Assembly (NCBI GenBank): GCA_030682495.1 | Contig: JAUXOC010000057.1 | Coordinates: 34,486 to 98,485, forward strand | Direction: 5' to 3' | From: Alphaproteobacteria bacterium | GTDB taxonomy: Bacteria > Pseudomonadota > Alphaproteobacteria > Micavibrionales > UBA2020 | Length of the DNA stretch: 64,000 bases | In this document: positions 10,411 to 19,762 of the stretch, piece after piece | Layout of the letters: each line of letters begins with the position of its first letter | Position numbering within the stretch: the first letter of the stretch is position 1 | Notes under the pieces: model-generated | What the model was told of the DNA's origin: nothing | What the model saw: the letters and a program-made list of their open reading frames with translations, nothing else | Database searches by the model: none | Translations under genes and position numbers: made by a program

Positions 10411-11793
10411 ACGTTCGAAATATCTGCTTTCCGACAAAAGAATCGGAGACTTTCTCGCGTCGGGCAATATCACGGATAGTCACCCCCCGGAAATGCTCGT
10501 CCCGCCAGACGAATCCCTGAATAAGCTTCTTCAGCTCGGCTGCCGGCAAATCAAACATGTCTTTGGGCGTATTCTCGGGCCTAATAACAATGGCGCCCTT
10601 GCGAGATCTGTTGATCGCATACGGAACACTGATGACCGTTCTGTCTGGAAGAAGGGTGATGAACAGTTCATTCTGACGCATTTCAACGCGTTCAATAGCC
10701 GAAACAATTTCATGAGTAGGCGTACATTCCTGAACGCCTATATGCTGGCGGACGGATTTCTCGACAAGACTCTCTATCTCGAAAGCCGGTATCCTTGCCC
10801 CTTTGCCGGCACGACGCAAACCCTGGTCAATATAGTATCTATAGCGCTTTCCATTTTTGATCGTAAACGTGGGGCCATAAAGTCTGCCTTCCGCATCGAA
10901 AAGAATCCCCTGCAGTAAGCTTTCATCCTTCGCCTTTCGACATCCACGCGGTGACGCCGCCTGCTCTTGCAACTTTTGCTGAACGGCATCCCATACATCC
11001 CGAGAAATGATTGCCGGATGTTGTCCGTCATAGACCTTATCTTTGTGCTTTATTTTTCCGATATAAATCGGGTTTGTCAGTATCGTATAAATGGCGCCTC
11101 TTGAAAAAATGGCATCTCCGTATTCTCTTCCTTTGTCCGATACCCTTATGGGAGTTTTGATACCACGTTCCTGTAGCTCCTGCGTCAGTTTATATACGCT
11201 GCCCAATACCAAATATCTGTCAAAAATATGGCCTGCAAGACCAGTGTTTTCTACATCGACGAAAAGCTGGCGATTTTCTGCCCGATAGCCGACCGGAGGC
11301 GTCCCTCCCATCCACATGCCTCTCTTTTTACTCGCGGAAATTTTATCCCGGATACGCTCTCCGGCCACTTCACGCTCAAACTGGGCAAAAGATAGAAGCA
11401 CATTCAGAGTCAGGCGCCCCATGGATGTCGTGGTATTAAAAGATTGCGTCACACTGACAAATGTTACGCCATGATGATCAAAAATTTCGACTAACCTCGA
11501 AAAGTCATCAACGATCTGGTCAAGCGGTCAATTTTATAAACGACAACGGTATGGACCTTACCCCTTTTAATATCTTCAATTAACTCAGCCAAAGCCAGTC
11601 GCTCCATCGAGCCGCCAGAAAAGCCTCCGTCGTCATATGATTTTTTTACTGCCGTCCAGCCTTCGGCTTTCTGGCTCGTGATATACGCGAGACAGGACTC
11701 GCGTTGAGCGTCAAGGGTGTTGAACTCCATTTCTAATCGCTCATCCGTCGATTTCCTGGTATAAATAGCGCAATATTTTGTACCGGCTTTCAT
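10400..11793 (-). pseudogene. Large serine recombinase interrupted by a 1-nt frameshift
   Basis: N-terminal resolvase domain (YCAIYTRKSTDERLEMEFNTLDAQRESC...KIDRLTRSLM) in ORF 11491..11793; remainder (VTQSFNTTTSMGRLTLNVLLSFAQFEREVAGERIRDKI...) in ORF 10400..11452. A one-base correction near 11511 joins them through DDFSRLVEIFDHHGVTFVSVTQSF. Confidence 0.9.
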
Positions 11794-12239
11794 CCGGCAC
11801 CGCCTTTACGCTTCAGACCGAAAAAATCCCATCCGTTCCGCCGACATCCAGAGATCAGCGTCGCAACCTGTGAAAGGCTCCGGTATACAGTGCCTTGGTA
11901 TTCGTAGCCATGCGCCTGCACCAGAACGGAATGCCGGACGCCGCCGTGCATACGCACAAGCCGGGTACCCGGCTTGATCTGAGGTTCATTGTCATCGAAA
12001 CACCGGGAATTTCTCTTATAAGCCTTTATCATCAGATCAAGGCGCATTTGCTGATCCGGCGCCAAACCGCCGGTTTCCAGCTCTTTCAGCCTGAACTCGA
12101 GGCTTTTCTCGAGCATTGTGCGGCCAATGAGCCCATGCGGCTGCACACCCCAGTACTCAGCCCATTTCCGGCGCAAGTCGGCCAGTGGAAGGCCGGTAAT
12201 GGTATTGTCATATATTTGATTTAATTGATTCTTTTGCAT
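11790..12239 (-). CDS. DUF2924-family protein (recombinase-associated)
   Basis: LPLADLRRKWAEYWG...PGTRLVRMHGGVRHSVLVQAHGYEYQGTVYRSLSQVATLISG resembles DUF2924; 4-nt overlap with the recombinase. Confidence 0.8.
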   Translation of the reverse strand: MQKNQLNQIYDNTITGLPLADLRRKWAEYWGVQPHGLIGRTMLEKSLEFRLKELETGGLAPDQQMRLDLMIKAYKRNSRCFDDNEPQIKPGTRLVRMHGGVRHSVLVQAHGYEYQGTVYRSLSQVATLISGCRRNGWDFFGLKRKGGAG

Positions 12240-12377
12240 TCATAACCACCTCCCATATGTCCATGAACGCTTGCTTTTAAGAGGAAGTCCAGTCGATTTT
12301 TTCGGGTAAATCACTGACTTAAATCATTTAAAAGATACGATAATCGCTCATCACCACAAGCTTGATAGGAAGCAATA

Positions 12378-13250
12378 ATGGACAAAAAGGTCTGCGTCAG
12401 ATTTTTTCAACTGCGTCGTAATTCTGAGAACGATATGTCTTTTTCAGACTGCCTTGCGTCTATCGCCGCCGCCCGACTGGGGGAGTGGATAGACTTGGGC
12501 GATGACGTGCTTGTCCGGCTTGAGCGTCATCAGCTTGATGGCGCCTTCATCAAGGGAGAATTCACCCGAAAGCAAACTACCAATATTCCTCCGAAAGCAA
12601 ACGGTGATGGAGACCCTCTTGTTGCAAGCGCCGACCCGATCGCGCACAGAGCAGCATTTCAATATCACCCGGCTCTTTCTATCCTGGCTCTTGAATCAAA
12701 CAAGCAGGGGATGACACTCGCCAAAATTGACAAAATGATTAAACAAGCTCTCCATCATTCAGGATTCGATTACCTGCCAGTCGCATCCGATGCTGCCTGG
12801 GAGAAGTTTTCCTCCTGCAGCCCCCGAAAAATGACACTTAAGGTGGCAAACCCGGAAAACCTTTCTGTCGCAGAAAACGCAACACGATCTGTCGCCCAAA
12901 ATCTGAATGACCTGAAAGAAATATTTGGTGGCCCTGTCATAGAAGTTTCCGTCGGTTTTGGCCGACAGAGGGAGGGAGCGCTCAACAAAAGAGCATTGGT
13001 GTCTTTTTTCGGCGACCTGATTCGGCAACAAGAAGCCGGTTATAGAGGGGTTCAAAAAATTGAAATCAAAGCTGAAGGAGAAGAAGAGCCTATTGATCTC
13101 CTTCTGGAACAAGTTAAAGAGAAAGACGTTTTAGATCTTAGCGATACCAATATTGAGGAACACTATAGGTCCAGGCGACAGTTTATAGAGCGCGCATTCG
13201 GTAAATATTTACCGTCGATGCGAGCCACCTACGGTCAAGCAGCAGCATAA
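12378..13250 (+). CDS. DUF6731/RexA-like soluble protein of a two-gene cassette
   Basis: 290 aa soluble protein, followed 6 nt later by a 4-TM protein; sequence style resembles DUF6731/RexA-like proteins by eye only. Confidence 0.5.
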   Translation: MDKKVCVRFFQLRRNSENDMSFSDCLASIAAARLGEWIDLGDDVLVRLERHQLDGAFIKGEFTRKQTTNIPPKANGDGDPLVASADPIAHRAAFQYHPALSILALESNKQGMTLAKIDKMIKQALHHSGFDYLPVASDAAWEKFSSCSPRKMTLKVANPENLSVAENATRSVAQNLNDLKEIFGGPVIEVSVGFGRQREGALNKRALVSFFGDLIRQQEAGYRGVQKIEIKAEGEEEPIDLLLEQVKEKDVLDLSDTNIEEHYRSRRQFIERAFGKYLPSMRATYGQAAA

Positions 13251-13256
13251 CTCGTG

Positions 13257-13733
13257 ATGAAAATAGACATATATTCTTTTTTGCCCGCTTCTCTAATAAC
13301 AGGCATTTACTTCTATAAAATGAATACAGTCCATCAATTTATTAGAGAGGTAGATCTAGATCTCCAAATAATTTTTTCAGGAGCATTCAGCCTCTGTGGA
13401 ATTTTAACAGGGTTTTTATTTACAATTTATTGCTTCATAGCGGTGAGCAGCAACGCATTTATAGACAGGATTCGAAATACACACACATTCTACGGCGCAA
13501 AATCTTTCGTTATAAAAACAATCCTTATAAGCCTTTTCTCTACCTTCTATTCGCTGCTTCTATCAGCATTCAGATGGCCGCTAACAGAAGCAACGGTAGA
13601 TGTATATACAAAATTTACGCTTTGTGGCTGGCTTTTTATTTTTACAGCAAACATCCTGTATTTTTTAAGATGCCTGCAGCATTTTATGCTTATGGCAGAT
13701 GGGTTACCGCCCCAGAAACCGCCCGCTGGATAA
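13257..13733 (+). CDS. Small membrane protein (about 4 TM helices), partner of the upstream gene
   Basis: Hydrophobic segments IYSFLPASLITGIYFY, IIFSGAFSLCGILTGFLFTIYCFIAV, FVIKTILISLFSTFYSLLLSAF, FTLCGWLFIFTANILYFL. Confidence 0.65.
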   Translation: MKIDIYSFLPASLITGIYFYKMNTVHQFIREVDLDLQIIFSGAFSLCGILTGFLFTIYCFIAVSSNAFIDRIRNTHTFYGAKSFVIKTILISLFSTFYSLLLSAFRWPLTEATVDVYTKFTLCGWLFIFTANILYFLRCLQHFMLMADGLPPQKPPAG

Positions 13734-13762
13734 AAATACTTTCTTCAATTTTTGATATCACC

Positions 13763-14434
13763 TTACGCAGCGATGCCCATCACCACACTATTCCATGCAG
13801 TTCGATGCTCATGGGCTATTGCTTTATCATTCTGCAAAAGTTCCACATAAGCAGGGAATATTAAGCTAGGGTCATTTAGAAGGCGGAGATAGTATCTGAT
13901 TGACGGCATAACGCCGTTAGCAATAACTTGGCAGTCATATACAGCCTTAATGTTTTCGATAACTTTTCGCGCACCTTCATCTGGCTCACAATTTTGGTGC
14001 GTCGTTAGGATGTAATAGCGTGATATCGATTTATCCATCACTTTAAGCTGAACATCCGCTGCAATTGCCTCTGTGATTGACAAATTGTGTTTGACTTCAA
14101 CAGCTTCGAAAATTCCTTCCAATGTATCATCAGATACCTCGATATCGCCAATAGACCCTGTTTGAGAATCAGCAGCTGAATGCTCATTAAGAGGCTTTAC
14201 GGTTTTTCCGTCATACCTGCGAAGCTCCGGCACCATAACGCTATAAATAGCATGGAGTGCCAGAACGGGAAGCCTTGATGCTCCTTTCGCCCCTTTATAT
14301 GATCGGAAAAAGTGCTGATGGAAGATCTCAACTATTGTTCCGATATCATGGGTTTTTGGTATCGAAAGTGTGATCCGAACCTCTTCGCGCCGATCATAGC
14401 AACGGGCTTCAGCCATGTATGCACGGATGTCCAC
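13763..14434 (-). pseudogene. N-terminally truncated SacI-like type II restriction endonuclease
   Basis: PLNEHSAADSQTGSIGDIEV...GIFEAVEVKH gives a PD-(D/E)xK-like D...ExK core with RYYILTTHQN; the first ~20 codons overlap the divergent recombinase remnant. Confidence 0.65.
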
Positions 14435-15080
14435 GGATCATCAGAAGTATTCGACCGAAAATCAGGCCGATGCTATTCGGGAATATGCCGTGCGCCGAAA
14501 CATGGAGACCGTCAGGACTTATACCGATGCGGGGAAAAGCGGCCTTAAACTCGACGGCCGCGATGCCTTAAAGCAGCTCATCTCAGACGTGCAGTCCGTT
14601 GCGGCGGAATTCTCGGCCATACTCGTACTGGACGTAACCCGCTGGGGTCGGGATTTCCGCTATATTGAGATCAACCGGCAACTTCGCAAGCTTTACCCCG
14701 AAATCGTCGAGGGGGCGATCCGACGCATTCAGGAGATGGGCGGCGTTATCCGCAGAGAGGTGACCAATGACCTTATAGTCCTGAATGAAGAGATTAAAGT
14801 TTCGGTCGTTATCTGCAGATGTGTTCAAACCGCGGCTGGCTCGAACAGGTGGAAATTGCATCTGGATACAGGGCTTCTGCCGGACATTACGATCGTCATC
14901 AGGATGGACGAGAATACCGTCGCCCCGCTTGATTATTATTTACTGCCCGCTATCGACATCGAAAACCCGAAAATCCGACTTACCGACAATAACCATCTGG
15001 CTCTTGAAGCTTACCGGTTCGAAGATTTGGAGCCCTTTTTCATGCTGATAGAGCGCACAGAAGTACCGGAGGCCGCATGA
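14415..15080 (+). pseudogene. Internally deleted serine recombinase (resolvase N-terminus fused to its own C-terminal domain)
   Basis: YARMSTDHQKYSTENQADAIREYAVRR...VLDVTRWGR then directly DFRYIEINRQLRKLYPEIVEGAIRRIQEMGG; the second block is normally the far C-terminus of ~500+ aa recombinases of this type. Confidence 0.75.
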
Positions 15081-15529
15081 AGAAAGAAAATACCTCCAAG
15101 GTTACGATGATTGAAATAGATCGAATAAATATCCTGAACCCGCGTGTCAGGAACAAGAAAGCCTTTAATCAAATTGTCGATAATATTGCCCAAGTCGGCT
15201 TGAAACGGCCGATAACCGTTACGCCCTGCCTATCCGGCACAACAGGAAAGGAGTATGATCTGGTCTGCGGCCAGGGTCGCCTCGAGGCTTTTCTCTCATG
15301 CGGACAAAGGCCCGAAAAGAAAGAGCACCTGCAGCAGAAACGCGACATTCAACTGGGGTTTGACGCAGAAATATTGAGCCTCGAAATCGGTAAGATTATG
15401 CCCATCAAAACTATATCTGAGAGAGTGCGCGGTTCACGCCGCTACCAGCAGATCGTCGTTTCGATCAGAGAAGTCGGCATTATAGAGCCTCCCGTCGTGA
15501 CGCCGTCGCCACATATGAAGGGACGATAA
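15077..15529 (+). pseudogene. Chimeric ParB1::ParB2 remnant
   Basis: MIEIDRINILNPRVRNKKAFNQIVDNIAQVGLKRPITV...YDLVCGQGRLEAFLSCGQ (ParB N-terminus) runs into a second ParB/RepB-like N-terminus (LEIGKIMPIKTISERVRGSRRYQQIVVSIREVGIIEPPVVTP). Confidence 0.7.
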
Positions 15530-15673
15530 CCGCCTGTTTTCACAGAGTTCCGCAAGGTTGACTTGCCTGCCCCCCTTCCCTACACTTTGGCGGTATTCAG
15601 GATTTTCAATTATTTACTATTTTCCGAGGCGCAGCGTATCGTCTCCCCTTCCAAAAAGCAGGAGCACATAAAT

Positions 15674-16492
15674 ATGTTTGGCAAGAAAAACAGCAAAGAC
15701 ACTGCCGCGAAACCCGAAGCCGCCGCAAACGAAAACGGTGCTGCCGCTTCTGCCCCGCCCGCCGAAGAAAAAGGGTTCAAGGACAGACCGCGCCCCGTAT
15801 CGATCTTCCGCGCCGAAGCCGCCAAAACCACGGCCGCAAAGCAGGACACCGCTGAAAAGCGTGCTGTGGTCGATACGCAGCTGAAAGGCCTGCTCGACAA
15901 ATACACCCCCACGCTGGAGGCGCACGACAAGCAGCTGACCGCTGCGGGTGACGCGCGCATCAAAGTCCGCCGCGAAACGGTTGAGGGTTTGACGCAGGAA
16001 GTCGGCACGTCAAAGCAGCTGATCGCCGAGCTGGAAAAAAGACTGCAGGAAGAACGCGCCAAACTGGCACGCTCCGAAAACAGCCTTTACACCGCCAGCC
16101 GCGAGTTGAAAGACGAAAGCGGCAAAATTGCCAAAGAACACAAAGCCGCCATGAAAGCGAAAAAACAGGAACTGGGCGGAAAAATTTCGACCGCGCGCAA
16201 AGAACGCAGCGCTGTTTACAGCGCCACAGGCGAGAAAATGCGCAGCGAACGCTGGCATACCTTTGCCCGCACGACCAAGGAAGGGCTGGCCGTGGTGCCT
16301 GACCTCACCATGCGGTTCCTGAAAGCCGCCGGACGCGGCATCAGCGAAATGAAAGCCGTCTTCGGACGTTCAGCCCGAAGCGCGAAGAAGGGCTTTGACG
16401 AGCCGACACTGTTCAGCATCCGCCGCGAAGAGCCGGTGACGCCACCGAAAAAAGAAGCGAAGCCCAAGCCGCCCAAAGCGCCGCAGCCCTAA
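15674..16492 (+). CDS. Hypothetical Ala/Lys-rich coiled-coil protein
   Basis: MFGKKNSKDTAAKPEAAANENG...; long charged helical region; probable start MFGKKN. Confidence 0.6.
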   Translation: MFGKKNSKDTAAKPEAAANENGAAASAPPAEEKGFKDRPRPVSIFRAEAAKTTAAKQDTAEKRAVVDTQLKGLLDKYTPTLEAHDKQLTAAGDARIKVRRETVEGLTQEVGTSKQLIAELEKRLQEERAKLARSENSLYTASRELKDESGKIAKEHKAAMKAKKQELGGKISTARKERSAVYSATGEKMRSERWHTFARTTKEGLAVVPDLTMRFLKAAGRGISEMKAVFGRSARSAKKGFDEPTLFSIRREEPVTPPKKEAKPKPPKAPQP

Positions 16493-16514
16493 GCGCGTCG
16501 GCACGGAACAAACA

Positions 16515-16546
16515 AAAAGGCCGCCTGCATCTGCGGGCGGCCTTTT
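16515..16546 (+). terminator. Rho-independent terminator
   Basis: aaaaaggccgcctgc-atct-gcgggcggcctttt. Confidence 0.85.
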
Positions 16547-16582
16547 GCTTGGGTAAGATATTCTTCTCGCCTTACCTTTGAT

Positions 16583-17143
16583 TTAGCGTCTGACTTTGGA
16601 AACCTTGGTTCCCTCAAGGCTCAGCCCTGCCATCAGGCCTTGCTGGCCAAAGATAAAGGCATAGGCATCATCTTGCAGCGTCGAGCTGGACAGGTTCTTG
16701 GCGACGCCTTCATCGACCAGAACAACGGTCGGGCCCACACCGATTTCCCAACCTTGCGAGTCATGCAATGTTTCCAGCGCCTTGTCTGTCATCAGGAAGA
16801 CGGCGTAGGCGTAAGATTGCGCACCCGCCTGCAAACCCCATGAACCGCCGACGGAATTGTAATAGTCTTCGACTTTTCCGTTCTTAATCAGCTGGCCTTC
16901 GCCATAGCTGCCGCCAAAGACAAGACCGGCCTTGACGATATTCGGGAAGATAAGGATGGCTTTGGCAGTGCCGGAAAGTTTTTTCGCAAGCGGGTTGCTA
17001 TCGTAAAGACTTTGCAAAGCCTGGGCTGACTCTTTATCCAGCTCTTCCGCCGTCGCAGCCTGAGCCTGATGCGTCACACCCGGATGGATAAACGATGCCA
17101 TGACAAGCATAAGGGTTAGAAAAAACATACGAATATTTGACAT
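16583..17143 (-). CDS. SYLF (YSC84)-domain lipid-binding protein
   Basis: AKAILIFPNIVKAGLVFGGSYGEGQLIKNGKVEDYYNSVGGSWGLQAGAQSYAYAVFLMTDKAL. Confidence 0.9.
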   Translation of the reverse strand: MSNIRMFFLTLMLVMASFIHPGVTHQAQAATAEELDKESAQALQSLYDSNPLAKKLSGTAKAILIFPNIVKAGLVFGGSYGEGQLIKNGKVEDYYNSVGGSWGLQAGAQSYAYAVFLMTDKALETLHDSQGWEIGVGPTVVLVDEGVAKNLSSSTLQDDAYAFIFGQQGLMAGLSLEGTKVSKVRR

Positions 17144-17170
17144 TTCAATCTCCTGAAAAAAAATCATTGG

Positions 17171-17205
17171 AAAGTCCGGCCCCCCAAAAGGCGCCGGACT
17201 TTTTC
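17171..17205. terminator. Hairpin between CsbD-like and SYLF genes
   Basis: aaagtccggc...gccggacttttt inverted repeat. Confidence 0.6.
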
Positions 17206-17218
17206 TTGTGTGAAGCGG

Positions 17219-17389
17219 TTATTTTTTAGCGGTATCCTTCAGACCCCCAAGGGCGTTTTGAATTTTACCCTCGAGTTTCTGGGCTTTGCCTTCTGCTTTC
17301 AGCTTGGCATCGCCTGTCAGTTTTCCGGCAGTCTCTTTGATCGTTCCCGCCACTTGCTTGGCAGAACCTTTGATGCGGTCTTTATGCAT
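17219..17389 (-). CDS. CsbD-family stress protein (56 aa; absent from the supplied ORF track)
   Basis: Hand translation: MHKDRIKGSAKQVAGTIKETAGKLTGDAKLKAEGKAQKLEGKIQNALGGLKDTAKK*. Confidence 0.9.
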   Translation of the reverse strand: MHKDRIKGSAKQVAGTIKETAGKLTGDAKLKAEGKAQKLEGKIQNALGGLKDTAKK

Positions 17390-17411
17390 GGGGCATTCCT
17401 TTGTTTAAGTA

Positions 17412-17858
17412 TTAGCGGTTATTATGATTTTGGCGATAATGCCTGTTGTTATAGTCACGATCGACACGGACGCCGAATTCCTGCAGCGTATGGATCGTCA
17501 TACCTGTGCGGCCGGGGTAGCGTACCGTTTGGTAATCCAGAATGGCCTGTGACGTGCTACGGCCCCAGATGCCGTCAATCTTGCCACGGTAAAAACCTTC
17601 TCTGGCGAGCGACGTCTGGACTTTGCGCACATCTTCACGGCTCAGATCTTCGCCACGGATCACATAAGATTCATGTCTGGAATCTCTGTTGTCATGCTTA
17701 TAGTAGCCCGCGTTATCTCTGTAATATTTGTTGTTTTGCTGATCTTCCGTCTCGCTATGTCTGTATTCGCGGTTCTGCGTGTTGCTGCCGTGCGGTGCGG
17801 CACAAGCGCCCAGAGAAACCGTGGCCGCCAGTGCCAACATTATGATTTTGCTTTTCAT
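17412..17858 (-). CDS. Peptidoglycan-binding-domain lipoprotein
   Basis: Lipobox LGAC; DVRKVQTSLAREGFYRGKIDGIWGRSTSQAILDYQ. Confidence 0.8.
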   Translation of the reverse strand: MKSKIIMLALAATVSLGACAAPHGSNTQNREYRHSETEDQQNNKYYRDNAGYYKHDNRDSRHESYVIRGEDLSREDVRKVQTSLAREGFYRGKIDGIWGRSTSQAILDYQTVRYPGRTGMTIHTLQEFGVRVDRDYNNRHYRQNHNNR

Positions 17859-17886
17859 CGTATGTTTTCCTTCTTTGTCTATTTAA

Positions 17887-18396
17887 TCAAGCGGCGCGGG
17901 ACATAACATCTTTTGCATCGGCACCGCTGAGGATGTCTTTGACTCTTTGCGTACCGGCATCATCCTTGGATTCAACAGCGATAAGAATACCACCCTTGCG
18001 GACGGCCTCTTCATACAGCTTGGCTTCATGTTCAGGAATGCCCTGGCCGACAAGCGCGCCGAGCAGCCCGCCCGTTGCCGCACCAGCACCCAGACCGACA
18101 AGACCGCCGATCAACGCGCCGGAAACAACAAGATTCAGGCCCGGAATAAGCAGTGTACCTGCCGAGGCCAGCGCCAGACCGATTGCGCCCGCAAGGCCGC
18201 CAATCGCTGCACCTGTTGCCGCGCCATCACCGGCTTTGGAGCCTGTCTCGATACCGAAATGCTTGCCGCGTGTGTCTTCAGAAACAAGCAGCGTAATTTC
18301 TTTTTCGCTGTAGCCTGCATGCTCGAGCTTATAAAGCGCCGAATCTGCTGCTGCACGTGTATCGAAGACAGCCGTAATGACTTTTGATTGAGACAT
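17887..18396 (-). CDS. General-stress/glycine-zipper protein
   Basis: AVFDTRAAADSALYKLEHAGYSEKEITLLVSEDTR plus Gly/Ala-rich hydrophobic core. Confidence 0.7.
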   Translation of the reverse strand: MSQSKVITAVFDTRAAADSALYKLEHAGYSEKEITLLVSEDTRGKHFGIETGSKAGDGAATGAAIGGLAGAIGLALASAGTLLIPGLNLVVSGALIGGLVGLGAGAATGGLLGALVGQGIPEHEAKLYEEAVRKGGILIAVESKDDAGTQRVKDILSGADAKDVMSRAA

Positions 18397-18741
18397 GGTT
18401 TTTCCTTTAAAGAGTTAGGCCCTGTAAATGAGGACAAGTGGCCGTTGGTAAAGCGGTAAGAACAGATATAGCTGGCGGCAGATAAGGATGCGATGCGGGA
18501 TGCCGCTGCCCGCATAAGGGCGGCGCAAGGAAGCCTTTTTTGCGATATAATCCGCCAGATATTCAGCCTGTATTTTACGCTACTGTTAAAACCTTGCCCT
18601 CGCCAAGCGACAATATGGAACATGCTTGCGGTCTTAACCGGCGCGCATGACAGCACGGCAAAAACGGCGCAAATTGTTGTTTTTACGCGCCGTCCCGCGT
18701 AATCTGCGCGCAGCATCACACCAACCGCAAAGAGGATATTC

Positions 18742-19689
18742 ATGAAAATCGGCATCATCGGTGCAGGACAGGTCGGCGCGGCCAGTGGCTATGCCTGCGT
18801 TTTGCGGGGCGTCGGGTCACAGCTTGTGCTGGTGGACAAAAATGCTGATCTTGCGCGCGCGCAGGCGGAGGATATTTTGCATGCCACCCCTTTCGCCGCG
18901 CCTGTTCCCGTTAGCGGCGGCGGCGATTATGCCGCGCTGGAGAACGCCGGTATTGTGATGATCGCCGCCGGCGTGGCGCAGCAGCCGGGCGAAAGCAGGC
19001 TTGATCTTTTAAAGCGCAACGCCGCGGTCTTCGAAGACATCGTGCCGCGCATTCTGGATGCCGCGCCGGAGGCTATCTTGCTGATCGCCAGCAACCCCGT
19101 CGATGTGATGACTCATATGGTCACACATATTGCGGCGCGTAGCCACGGCATAGCGCCTTCGCGCATCATCGGTTCCGGCACTATTCTCGACACGGCGCGT
19201 TTTCGCGCGCTGCTGGCGGCGCATCTGGGAGTATCCAGCCATTCGGTGCATGCCTATGTGCTGGGCGAACATGGCGATTCAGAAGTTCTGCACTGGTCGG
19301 GCGTCAGCGTGGGCAATATGCCGCTGACGGATTGTGCCGCGCAGCTGGCCGCGCCCGTCACAGAAGACATCCGCGCGCAAATCGACAGCGGCGTCCGCCG
19401 TGCCGCAGCGCGGATTATTGCGGGCAAAGGCGCGACATGGTTCGGCATCGGCGCCGGTATGGCACGGCTTGCGCAGGCCATTGCAGACGACGAACACGCC
19501 ATTATGACCTGCAGCATGCTGACGCCGGATGTCGGGGGCGTCAAAAACGTCACCCTTTCCCTGCCGCGCACTGTATCGCGCAGCGGCATCGGGCATACGC
19601 TCCTGCCGCCCCTTGATAACTCTGAAAAACAGGCTCTGGCGGAAAGCGCTAAAATTCTGCGCGCCGCCGCGGACAGTATCGGGTTTTAA
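18742..19689 (+). CDS. ldh: L-lactate dehydrogenase (LDH/MDH family)
   Basis: MKIGIIGAGQVG Rossmann motif; IASNPVDVMTH; VLGEHGDSEV catalytic His motif. Confidence 0.9.
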   Translation: MKIGIIGAGQVGAASGYACVLRGVGSQLVLVDKNADLARAQAEDILHATPFAAPVPVSGGGDYAALENAGIVMIAAGVAQQPGESRLDLLKRNAAVFEDIVPRILDAAPEAILLIASNPVDVMTHMVTHIAARSHGIAPSRIIGSGTILDTARFRALLAAHLGVSSHSVHAYVLGEHGDSEVLHWSGVSVGNMPLTDCAAQLAAPVTEDIRAQIDSGVRRAAARIIAGKGATWFGIGAGMARLAQAIADDEHAIMTCSMLTPDVGGVKNVTLSLPRTVSRSGIGHTLLPPLDNSEKQALAESAKILRAAADSIGF

Positions 19690-19712
19690 CGGGAACCTCT
19701 TGCCGCCGCAGG

Positions 19713-19727
19713 TGTTATAATGTAACA
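19713..19727. promoter_or_regulatory. Candidate Zur-type operator
   Basis: tgttataatgtaaca, inverted repeat TGTTA-N5-TAACA, 35 bp upstream of the ABC ATPase start. Confidence 0.5.
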
Positions 19728-19762
19728 ATTCAAACCTGCCCGAGAAGCGAAGGTTTTGACAG

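Larger units (their letters stand above)
9055..15540. mobile_element. Decayed mosaic genomic island adjacent to tRNA-Gln
   Basis: Two broken serine recombinases, DUF2924-like gene, ParB-like remnants, truncated restriction endonuclease and possible defence genes; visibly more AT-rich than flanks. Right boundary approximate; no att repeat found. Confidence 0.65.

Noticed and set aside
11452-11520. Programmed frameshift in the serine recombinase
   Set aside because: No slippery heptamer or downstream structure evident; a simple 1-nt deletion or sequence error is more likely.
9055-15540. tRNA-Gln att repeat bounding the first island
   Set aside because: I looked for the tRNA-Gln 3' end (ggttcgatccctagcacccca) near 15.5 kb and did not see it; association with the tRNA is positional only.
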